From the NCBI GenBank assembly GCA_017477005.1, contig JAFUXY010000343.1, forward strand, positions 1-6,243: a DNA stretch of 6,243 bases, written 5' to 3'. The stretch comes from Lachnospiraceae bacterium (GTDB taxonomy: Bacteria > Bacillota > Clostridia > Lachnospirales > Lachnospiraceae). Positions within the stretch are counted from its first letter, which is position 1. Every line of letters begins with the position of its first letter. The notes under the pieces were generated by a model. The model did not search any database, was not told where the DNA came from, and saw only the letters and a list, made by a program, of their open reading frames with translations. The translations under genes and the position numbers were made by a program. This document shows positions 1 to 6,243 of this stretch, one piece after another.

Positions 1-114
1 GAAGCCGATTCCGACGAGGCGGACGCCCTGAATGAAGACGCGGAAGAAGCAGAGGAAGTCGAAGCGACCGAGGAAGTTGCCGAGGACGAGGCGGACACGC
101 TGAACGATAGTGCG
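1..114 (+). other. Acidic Glu/Asp/Ala-rich low-complexity region
   Basis: Residues 1-38 are almost entirely Glu, Asp, Ala, Val, Thr, Leu and Asn with no basic residue, so the stretch is probably disordered and strongly negative. Acidic stretches like this often follow the signal peptide of large exported Firmicute proteins, so the true N-terminus may lie a short way upstream; this is inference. The region contains a short internal repeat, annotated separately. Confidence 0.8.
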
Positions 115-3100
115 TTGGTTGGGCCAGTTGTAGATGTGGTGGGCAGTGCGGATACACACGAATTATTCGGATTCCAAGCGAAGGATTTGGGAGCTCCCAC
201 AATCGATCATAAAACGAATGAGATAAAAGGCTCTTTGAAGTATATCGCTCTTGGCACAGAAGGGAGCGGGAGTGCGTATAGTAAAGGTTTAGCTGCGGGT
301 GGACTTCTTTACGACTGGGGAGCTGGTTATTTCCTAGCTGTCAAAGTGGCAGATATGGATAATTGGACCGATAGTGTAAGGATGGGTATCCGTCCGAATC
401 TTCGTGATCGTGATTTGGCTGTCTTGGATGATGGATATGGGGTATTCAAAATCACAAATAAATATGAAGAAAAACTTGTGGTGGAGTATAAGACGGTGGC
501 TTCTGATTGGAGAGCTGAAAATGTCCATAGGGATGTGTATGATTTGAGCGGCCTTACGTTGTCGGCTCCAACAATCGGTGAGAGTGGCGATGTGCGAATA
601 AGTGTGGCCAAAACAGATTCTACGACAGGTTTGATTGGAAATGCGTCGGAGCTTCAGAGTGGAATAACTATTACCAATTCAGCTACGGCTGCGAAGAAGA
701 TTTCTGGTACGTTGCATTATTTGACTGGCACGACGTATACCGATGACGTGACCGGATCCGGAGATGACACTTCGGAAAACAGCGGGTATTATCTGGCCGT
801 AGATATTACCGAGAGCGATGAGGATATCGGCTATATCGGAGCCGGTCTGAGCGCGGGAACCGGCACAAAGTGGAGCAGTACAGACACCGAAGACAATACC
901 GTGGTTCTTACAAAAAATGTGGGTGATGGTAATACATTTGTATTTAGAATTGCTGACAAGTGGAATACCAGCCTTCATGTGGTTGGATTTGCCGCGGAGC
1001 CTACAAATAAAGCTGGAGTGGTGTCTGGACAGACGTACGGAAGCGCTGGGAACCCATACACGAATGCCAACATTTTGTACGATGAGTATTTCGACCTTTC
1101 AGGGTTGACTTTGTCAAGCTCGGCTACGATCTCAGAAGCGACTGTTGGCTCGGTGCAGCGTTCTCCGAGCGAGAATTCCCTGATCCGTACTGGCGACAAG
1201 GTGCACTTCCTTGTGTCAGGCACAATTACAGGGGCAAGTTCGGGCAATGTTCCGACATTGAGCATTACGGGAGGATGGGGCAGTTCTAAGGCTGAGTCCA
1301 GTTCTGTTTCAGACTTCAAAGTTTCGGGGTCGAAATGGCAGGCCAAAGTTGAGACTACTGCGCCGACCGATGCAGGTACTGCGGTATTTAAGGTAGCGAC
1401 TGCTACATTTACCAAGGGCGAAACTACTGTGAATGCGACCGGAGTTCCGGAAAGTTCGGAAGAGTTGACGATCAATAGCGCAGCTCTTGCAGGAACAGTG
1501 GCGTTTGATAGTACTTGGAAAACATCAGGCTCCGAGACATATGATGGAAGCAATAAAGAGGATTGGGATCCGTCAGAAGCGGTATATGAGAACAGCAAGC
1601 TATTCAGGGTTGGTAATTCTGAAAACTCGGATGTATATATTGCCGCTAAATATACTGGGAACGCGGATTCTAATGTAAATGTTGTAGCGTATAAGTGGAC
1701 CTGGACGAATCCGAACAGTTCCACATCTGCTAGTTACTATACATATGCCGGTAGTGCGAGTAATTTCCTGTCGAAATTGACAGTACCTACTATTCCGACT
1801 GCTGGATTTGTAGCAGTATCGGTGGAGGCTATGGGATATCATGCGACGGAAGTGTCTAGCTTGTTGCAGACTTCTGTTTCATCGCCGGAGACATCGACCA
1901 CAGAAATTCAAAAGGATTATCGGTATCAAAAGAACAAAATTGCAGATTTTGTAGACAACAAGGCTGTTTTTCAGGTAGGAAAGACATGGACAACTGCAAA
2001 ATCTTCCGGTCTGTGGGCTAGGAATTATAAGATTCTAAAAAAGATCACCCCTGCTGATAAGTTGGTTGATAATTTGGATGTGAACGATGAATACCCTATT
2101 TATGTGGGTGACTCAGATACATGGTATGGGACTGGTAACGACGGTGGAACGGCGTGTGTAAGTGTAGCTCCGACCGATGCTGCGGATAGTGTTACCTTCA
2201 CCATCAATTCAAGCAACAAGGACGCTGTATCCGCAACGATAGTAAATGCGGACACTGGAAAAGCGACTATCAAGGGGCTGGCAGTAGGAAAATCCACCAT
2301 CACTTGGACAGCAACGCAGGAAGATGGAACAAATGCAAGCTGCAGTGTGACTGTGAACGTCAAAAAGAATGATTTTGCTTTGGCATGGGCTGGAACCTAT
2401 GGAAGCACGGTGTACACGCATGAAGGCGTGGGAACATTGAATCTGGATGACGTGTTTGTGAAGCCTACCAGTGGATATAATGGCACCAACGTATTGAATA
2501 TTAGCATGACTGGGAGTGGTACAGAAAACTTTACAAGTAGTGAAGTGCAGGCGTTTGGGTATGCCTATGACTATCCGGAGGGCTCCGGGGCTGCCGCCGC
2601 GAGAAAGCTGTACGAGATTGACGGGAGCAAATTGAAGATTAGCGGGAGCGGTGAGGCGGATGTCGAGATGGCCATTACCTGCAAGAAGGGAACGACGGAG
2701 TATGGCGTGGTGAAAACCACCATGCATCTTGTAGTGGAAGCAGCGGTTCCGAGCAGCCTGGTTTTCAATCCAGAAAGCTATACCGTTCAGAAGGCGGACG
2801 AGACACCGAGAACAGTGAGCGCGGACATTGGATCCGCAGATCCAGAGACCGTGACATTTGCTTGGACTGTCCCGACTGCTGATGACGATTATGTAAAAAA
2901 GGGTGGCGATGAAAATTCAGCAACCATAAGCGTTTATCTGGCAAGTACCGCAGCAGCTCATTATTTGTCGGACACCACTACGGTGGCGATCAAGGTGACA
3001 GCTACACAGACATTCAAGGACGGCTATACGCCGGAAGTACCATCGAAGGGAACCTTCCCGGTATACATTACAAAAAATGCCGTGACGTTGGAAGGTGCAA

Positions 3101-6100
3101 AGATCACAGAGTCGACCAAGACGAAGGGGGTTGTAGAGAAGGCGAATACCACATCGACTTCGACCTACAAGGATGTCATTGTGTCAACGAACGGGACACG
3201 TACCTTTACAGCGTCTGCACTTCCAGGCGGATTCGGCGTGTCTGATTGGACTTGGGAAGCATCCAAGAACAATATCGTAAACATTGAGACGAGTGGTTCT
3301 TATCATGAGACGGCAAGCATTTCTGGAATAGGCGCCGGAGAGGTAGACATCACGGCTGTGCCCGATAACTCATCTACCGTAGCAGCAAAGTTCCATGTGG
3401 TGGTATATGCCGCTCCTGGAAAGCCGGCCGTTACGCTGACGAGTACAAAGGGAACGATGGCGACGGAAAACGGTTATTATGTACTGGAAGACGGGAATTC
3501 CTATGAGGTGGGATACACGGTTGGACGAAGCGGAACGACCGATGTTCCCGGATACAAGCTGGAGGTTATCACGAAGAATGTATCTCAGACAGGAACAGAT
3601 GGAAAGGCTTTCGAACCGATTACCATTTCAAGCAATGTAAAGGAAACCGGCAAAGGGACAATTACGGCGAGTAAATTTACAAACGATGCAGTAGTGCTGA
3701 ATTACAGCTTTGTATTGACGAATGAAAACGACGAGGAAGAAGATCCGATCTCCGGAGATGATGTGAAATTGGTGGTGGATAACGTGGCGTTAAGTGCGAC
3801 TGATCCTATTACCTTCACTCCGAACAGCATTTCGGTGGCGCCCGGTGCGGATCTTGCGATCACGACTGCTTTGAATCCTGAGAAGGCAAGTGGCGTGGAA
3901 TATGCATGGCAGATCGTTGACTACAAGGCTGCACATTATGACAGCAAGTGGGATCCTGCAACAGCTGAGAATGATGCTGTTGAGACATATGCGAAGATCG
4001 TGGGAAGCAAGACAGAATCCGGCGTTACTGTACGTGGTATAAAAGACAGCACCCAAGATTTCGACTTGAAGCTTACCTATACGCAGAAACAGCTCGATAC
4101 TGCAAATATTGGCACGCCGAAAGAAGTGAAGAAGACAGAATTTGCTCCAATCACTGTGGCGTATGGCGGCGAAGTGACGGGGATGAATCTCTACGTTGAC
4201 GGAGAGAAGAGCGACAACAAGGAGACCTGGTATCTCGCAAACGATTCATCAGAAAAGATGGAAGTTGCTTCTGCGGTATTGCCTACCAATATCGAAGAGA
4301 AGAGAGTGAAGTGGACGTTGGAGAACACTTCCTATGCGACTATCAAGGAAGCAGAAGACGGGACAAGTTATACAGGAGAATCCGTGACGATTATTCCGAA
4401 AGACGGCGTGACAGGCGTAGTGGCTTTGAATGCTGAGGCGTTGGGATCCAGAGCGTCGCTGGTTCGTTCGATTTATATTTATGTGAAAGCGGTGACTCTT
4501 GAAGATGTCCGTTTTGCGGTAGAATCGAATGGAAAATATGAAATCATTACAGAAGACTATGTACAGGTAAGGAAGGACATCAATGTCGTGGCTCTGCCTT
4601 ATCCAAGGACTGCGAAATTTGATGCTTCGAAGACGGTTTGGACGGCCTATAGCGCAAAGACTGGCACCACCCTTGGTGATTATGTCAAGGTGACCGGATC
4701 CGGTACGAATGGTACGATTACCGGTAATGTAATCGGCGGACCGGACTACGTTGAGGCGACCTTGTACAGTGGAGACAAGGCGGTGGCTTGCAGTGAAAGG
4801 CTGGCGATTACAGTTACGGAGAACGCGGCGCCGTTCAGTGAGATTACGTTGGACAACGGAAGCGGGGAACTGAAGGTCGGTCAGAACATGAATATTACCG
4901 TGAAGTTCAGACCGTCAGGAGCGGATCCGAAATCACTGGTTTGGAGCACTTTAGAAGGCAACAAGGTATACGATGCAGGCAGTACGGATGTAAAATATGC
5001 AAAATTGGTTGTAGACTCGACCAATACTTCGGCAACAATAACCGGTCTTGCGGAAGGTGTGAGCACGATCCGCGTGACAGGAAAGGACAAGACAGGCGAA
5101 TATATGAAGCATGCGACCTGTGTTGTCACGGTTACAGAGGACAAGCCGGACGGAGTCGTGGTTTCCACAATCACTGCAGAGGGTGACACCACTGACCTGA
5201 AGAAGACGGACGGCGATGAGGTGTTCGCGATTGTTCCGGCCAGCAAGAGCGTTACGATTGCGGCGACGGCGATGAAGAGCGGCGAAGCTGCGACGAATCC
5301 GAACGTGAGATGGTTCGATGAGAAGGGAACGGAGCTCACGGCTGGCACGACGGGCGCAACGAGCGTGAAGATCGACGGCGCAGCGGCGGGATCTGTTATC
5401 AAGCTGACGGGTCAGACTGTTGTGAATAAGCTCGAGCGCGTTGTGACGCTTTATGTGGCGCCGAAGCTTGACACGGCGAATACTCTGCTGAAGGTCAACG
5501 ACGGAAAGGATATCGAGAGCGTTGTCTACACTGGAAGCAGGATTGAGCCCGCTGTTAACGTTACCTTCAAGAATTATACGCTGTCTGCTGGTACAGACTA
5601 CGCTGTAGAGTATCCGACAGATAGCACGAATTCTGGCGAAAAATCTCTGAAGATCAATGTCGGGACAGGAAATCTGTTCTCAGCGGCAGATGCTGGAAAC
5701 GAGCTGACCAAGAAGTACACGATCAGCCAGGCAGACCTTTCTGACGCGGTTGTCGCTTTGAAGAGCCTTATTTACACTGGCTCTGAGCAGACTCCGGAGG
5801 TTGAGTCCGCTTCGATCAACGGCGTGGCTCTCGACAAGAACGATCTGCTGCTGGTAGAAGGCAGAGCAACGGCTGCGGGCGAGCATACTGCGACCTTCCA
5901 GGCGAAGGCTGGCTCGAACACAGCGATCAACTTCAAGGGCACGACAAAGGCGATTAGCTACACGATTGCTCCGGCGACGATCTCCGGCGTGAAGCTTTCC
6001 AAGGACAGCTTCACCTACAATGGGTCGAAGCAGGTGCCGACTGTGGACGGCGGATCGCTGAAGGAAGGCACGGACTTCAAGGCGACGATCCCGGCGGCTT

Positions 6101-6243
6101 CCACGAACGCTAATAAGTACACCGTGACCGTGACAGGAATTGGCAACTATACGGGAACCCTGAGCCTGCCTTACGAGATCAAGGCGGCAACATTGACCAA
6201 CAAACTTGTCTCCCTGAGCAAGACGAGCTTCACCTACAACGGA
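1..6243 (+). CDS. Giant multi-domain Ig-like surface protein (internal fragment, open at both ends)
   Basis: Frame 1 is open for all 2081 codons, with neither a start nor a stop inside the window. The intact protein is therefore longer than 2081 residues. The translation is Thr/Ser/Gly/Ala/Val-rich with alternating beta-strand patterns, contains only five Cys (residues 719, 781, 894, 1597, 1707), and has no hydrophobic run long enough for a membrane segment. Domains in order are: acidic stretch (1-38), two related modules (about 65-372), beta-rich segments (373-633), Lys-rich connector (634-681), a chain of Ig-like domains including three BIG2-type (682-1820), and YxG/GTD beta repeats (1821-2081 and beyond). 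Such chains are known in secreted or wall-attached adhesins and stalk proteins of Firmicutes; binding or structural function is inferred. The signal peptide and anchor (LPXTG, SLH or other) would lie outside the window and were not seen. No enzymatic motif was recognised. The coding call is very sure; the specific function is unknown. Confidence 0.97.
13..114 (+). repeat. Short direct repeat, 72-bp offset, in the acidic region
   Basis: DEADALNEDA (13-42) recurs as DEADTLNDSA (85-114), exactly 24 codons later. The first 12 bases of each copy, gacgaggcggac, are identical at DNA level, and CTG and the closing GCG codons also match. This looks like a small in-frame duplication within low-complexity coding DNA. 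Confidence 0.6.
193..564 (+). repeat. Duplicated beta-rich module, copy A
   Basis: Residues 65-188. The copy starts near APTI, has IKGSLKY at 75-81, GYFLAVKV at 109-116, VFKITNKY at 148-155, and ends with DLSGLTLS at 181-188. The same blocks appear in the same order in copy B, as ISGTLHY, GYYLAVDI, VFRIADKW and DLSGLTLS. The APTI motif recurs directly after the closing DLSGLTLS, consistent with tandem duplication. I do not recognise this module as a named family; a beta-sandwich is likely from strand alternation. Edges are approximate. Confidence 0.65.
661..1116 (+). repeat. Duplicated beta-rich module, copy B
   Basis: Residues 221-372. Compared with copy A it has ISGTLHY (234-240), GYYLAVDI (262-269), VFRIADKW (314-321) and an identical DLSGLTLS (365-372). 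It is longer than copy A because of extra loop sequence, including Gly/Asp/Thr-rich stretches around residues 249-260 and 282-300. The two copies differ at nearly every codon in their shared motif, so the duplication is old. Residues 189-220 form a linker between the copies. Confidence 0.65.
1117..1485 (+). other. Beta-rich Ig-like segment
   Basis: Residues 373-495. The segment includes TGDKVHFLVSGTITG (397-411), a strand-like opening with the GD-hydrophobic pattern common in Ig-like domains, then LSITGGWGSS, SKWQAKVET and GTAVFKVATATF. The GTAVFKV strand echoes the VF[KR]I block of copies A and B, so it may be a further, strongly diverged relative. No family assigned; domain edges are estimates. 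Confidence 0.45.
1486..1899 (+). other. Beta-rich segment, possible third diverged copy of the N-terminal module
   Basis: Residues 496-633. LAGTVAFDSTW resembles the ISGTLHY and IKGSLKY openings of copies B and A, and DVYIAAKYTGN (545-555) resembles GYYLAVDITES. KWTWTNP (565-571) looks like an Ig-fold core strand, and GFVAVSVEAMGYHATEVSS like a closing strand. It ends in a Ser/Thr/Pro linker (VSSPETSTTE). The link to copies A and B is suggestive only; the closing DLSGLTLS peptide is absent. Confidence 0.4.
1900..2043 (+). other. Lys-rich connector between the N-terminal modules and the Ig-like chain
   Basis: Residues 634-681 carry about a dozen Lys/Arg and several aromatics (KDYRYQKNK, LWARNYKILKK), unlike the acidic, Thr/Ser-rich surroundings. 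The DNA is AT-rich here: 22 G/C out of 60 in 1921-1980 by hand count. It separates the duplicated modules from the BIG2-type domains. Whether it folds as part of the next domain or is a flexible linker cannot be decided from sequence. Confidence 0.45.
2044..2364 (+). other. BIG2-type bacterial Ig-like domain 1
   Basis: Residues 682-788. The BIG2 hallmark is clear: a variable front half, then SNKDAV (738-743), then IKGLAVGKSTITW (757-769, the typical 'I-x-GL-x-x-G-x-x-x-I-T' turn and strand), and a closing strand CSVTVNV. It contains two of the five cysteines of the window, 719 and 781, which could pair. BIG2 domains are common in surface adhesins and as spacers in secreted enzymes. Confidence 0.8.
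2365..2742 (+). other. Beta-rich segment between Ig-like domains
   Basis: Residues 789-914. The segment has strand-like stretches (TLNLDDVFV, VLNISMTGSG, LKISGSGEADVEMAITC) and a closing strand MHLVVEA that abuts the next domain. An aromatic-rich piece, FGYAYDYPEG (854-863), and an Ala-rich loop (GAAAARK) are unusual in the chain. The size is compatible with one larger Ig-like domain; no family recognised. Confidence 0.45.
2743..3072 (+). other. Ig-like domain
   Basis: Residues 915-1024. The opening SLVFNPESYTVQKAD followed by TVSADI, then the core strand VTFAWTVP (951-958) with a Trp placed as in other domains of the chain, a SATISVYL strand, and TVAIKVTATQ near the end all fit an Ig-like sandwich. 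FPVYITKN leads into the next domain. Family membership is inferred from pattern, not a precise motif. Confidence 0.55.
3073..3411 (+). other. BIG2-type bacterial Ig-like domain 2
   Basis: Residues 1025-1137. RTFTASALPGG, then DWTWEASKNNIVNIE (1082-1096, the 'W-x-S-x-N-x-x-I-V-x-I' strand pair), then ASISGIGAGEVDITAV (1105-1120, BIG2 hallmark), then closing strand KFHVVVYA. This is a good match to the BIG2 pattern, with a long N-terminal extension (TKTKGVVEKANTTSTSTYKD) that is Thr-rich. Confidence 0.75.
3412..3720 (+). other. Ig-like segment lacking the core Trp
   Basis: Residues 1138-1240. KPAVTLTSTKGT opens it, SYEVGYTVGRSG (1168-1179) sits where neighbouring domains carry their Trp strand but has Tyr instead, and VVLNYSFVLT closes it. 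It has the length and strand rhythm of the neighbouring domains, but no diagnostic motif. Confidence 0.45.
3721..3765 (+). other. Acidic linker
   Basis: Residues 1241-1255 are NENDEEEDPISGDD followed by V. This short, highly acidic, Pro-containing break falls between two beta domains and probably acts as a flexible hinge. Confidence 0.55.
3766..4164 (+). other. Ig-like domain
   Basis: Residues 1256-1388. ITFTPNSISVAPGADLAITTAL (1269-1290) has the usual opening 'F-x-P-x-x-x-x-V-x-P-G' of bacterial Ig-like domains, VEYAWQIVDY (1299-1308) is the Trp-containing core strand, TVRGIKDS resembles the BIG2 I-x-GL turn, and FAPITVAY closes the domain. An insertion around 1309-1330 makes it longer than average. 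Confidence 0.55.
4165..4494 (+). other. Ig-like domain
   Basis: Residues 1389-1498. GMNLYVDGEKSD opens it, MEVASAVLPTN and KRVKWTLEN (1434-1442, core Trp 1438) form the centre, SVTIIPKDGVTGVVALNAEA corresponds to the later strands, and RSIYIYVKAV closes it. The 'A-x-x-L-P-x-N ... V-x-W' order is typical of bacterial Ig-like domains. Confidence 0.6.
4495..4821 (+). other. Ig-like domain
   Basis: Residues 1499-1607. TLEDVRFAVES opens it, KTVWTAYSA (1544-1552) holds the core Trp, GTNGTITGNVIGGPDYVEATLYSG (from 1569) is a glycine-rich version of the BIG2 turn and strand, and RLAITVTE closes it. It has one Cys (1597). The neighbours on both sides are similar domains. Confidence 0.55.
4843..5139 (+). 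other. BIG2-type bacterial Ig-like domain 3
   Basis: Residues 1615-1713, the cleanest BIG2 match in the window. It shows ITLDNGSGELKVGQ, then NITVKFRPSGADPKSLVWS (core Trp 1648), AKLVVDS, then ATITGLAEGVSTIRVTG (1678-1694, hallmark turn and strand), and closing CVVTVTE. The length of about 99 residues is close to the usual size of the family with its linker. Confidence 0.85.
5155..5460 (+). other. Ig-like domain
   Basis: Residues 1719-1820. SVTIAATAMKSGEAA, then NVRWFDEKGTELT (1768-1780, core Trp 1771), then GATSVKIDGAAAGSVIKLTG and closing RVVTLYVA. This is the last Trp-bearing Ig-like domain before the repeat type changes. DNA becomes noticeably GC-richer here (36 G/C out of 60 in 5221-5280 by hand count). 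Confidence 0.6.
5461..5727 (+). repeat. YxG/GTD-type beta repeat 1 (diverged)
   Basis: Residues 1821-1909. VVYTGSRIEPAV (1841-1852), LSAGTDYAVEY (1861-1871), SLKINVGTGNLF and closing KKYTIS fit the widespread Firmicute repeat 'Y-x-G-x-x-x-x-P-x-V ... L-x-x-GTDY-x-V-x-Y ... V-x-G-x-G-N-Y-x-G ... Y/F-x-I'. The closing G-N-Y-x-G is degraded to GTGNLF. Usually found in chains in cell-surface proteins. Confidence 0.7.
5728..5967 (+). repeat. YxG/GTD-type beta repeat 2 (degenerate)
   Basis: Residues 1910-1989. LIYTGSEQTPEV (1923-1934) and closing ISYTI match the repeat, and NFKGTTK occupies the G-N-Y-x-G place. The central GTDY block has been replaced by LDKNDLLLVEG. The Tyr of the YTG motif lies 82 residues after that of repeat 1. 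Confidence 0.65.
5968..6180 (+). repeat. YxG/GTD-type beta repeat 3
   Basis: Residues 1990-2060. FTYNGSKQVPTV (2004-2015), LKEGTDFKATI (2020-2030), VTVTGIGNYTGTL (2042-2054) and closing PYEI give the most complete copy in the window. The YNG motif lies 81 residues after the YTG of repeat 2. Confidence 0.8.
6181..6243 (+). repeat. YxG/GTD-type beta repeat 4 (cut by window edge)
   Basis: Residues 2061-2081. LSKTSFTYNG repeats LSKDSFTYNG of repeat 3 at a 219-bp offset, with 19 of 24 bases identical between 6001-6024 and 6220-6243, including a 14-base exact run. The array continues beyond the window. Confidence 0.75.

Noticed and set aside
975..1724. 249-codon open frame on the - strand
   Set aside because: It lies wholly opposite the uninterrupted + frame, begins at a GTG with no purine-rich ribosome binding site just upstream, and its translation is a low-complexity hydrophobic/Ser-Thr sequence as expected from the complement of Thr/Ser/Val-rich codons.
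2209..2727. 172-codon open frame on the - strand
   Set aside because: It overlaps the coding strand of BIG2-type domain 1 and the following segment. The His/Cys/Arg-rich translation has no recognisable motif, and there is no promoter or intergenic space.
910..3080. Poly-A runs of six (for example near 910, 2034, 2895, 3072) as possible phase-variation tracts
   Set aside because: Six-base runs are too short and too common in Lys/Asn codons to support slipped-strand switching, and all keep the frame intact.
4881..5402. 173-codon open frame on the - strand
   Set aside because: It is antisense to the clearest BIG2 domain of the window; its Val/Ala/Ser-rich translation mirrors the sense codons and shows no domain of its own.
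5461..6243. Target region of a diversity-generating retroelement
   Set aside because: There is no adenine-biased AAY codon cluster, no repeat resembling a template/variable pair, and no reverse transcriptase in the window.
1..6243. Internal ATG codons as starts of separate genes
   Set aside because: The frame continues unbroken upstream of each, domain boundaries do not coincide with them, and I saw no convincing ribosome binding site that would require a new start.

Overview
The window lies entirely inside one protein-coding gene. Frame 1 of the + strand reads through all 2081 codons from the first base to the last with no stop codon, so the window holds an internal piece of a very large protein. 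The true start, any signal peptide, the C-terminus and any cell-wall anchor are all outside it. No RNA gene, promoter, terminator, mobile element or CRISPR array can be supported, and there is no intergenic DNA.

The product reads as a giant secreted or surface-exposed protein of adhesin/stalk type. It is rich in Thr, Ser, Gly, Ala, Val, Asp and Lys, has only five Cys, shows no transmembrane segment, and is a string of roughly 100-residue beta-sandwich domains. From 5' to 3' it contains: a Glu/Asp/Ala-rich acidic stretch with a short internal repeat (1-114); two diverged copies of a larger module, each ending in the identical peptide DLSGLTLS (about 193-1116); two weakly defined beta-rich segments (1117-1899); a Lys-rich, AT-rich connector (1900-2043); a long run of Ig-like domains, three of them with the BIG2 (bacterial Ig-like group 2) signature (2044-5460); and a C-terminal array of YxG...GTD[YF]...-type beta repeats that continues past the window edge (5461-6243).

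The architecture and codon use fit an anaerobic Gram-positive gut Firmicute, for example a Lachnospiraceae-like Clostridium relative. That is inference from domain style only, because no taxonomic marker gene is present. Base composition and codon choice change along the gene. The 5' part uses many TTG/CTT leucines and is AT-richer. The 3' repeat array is GC-richer and prefers CTG, which suggests the gene was assembled from segments of different age or origin.

No enzymatic domain or catalytic motif is visible. The supported role is structural: an extended rod that would hold a terminal functional region away from the cell, or a ligand-binding surface protein. The ligand is unknown.
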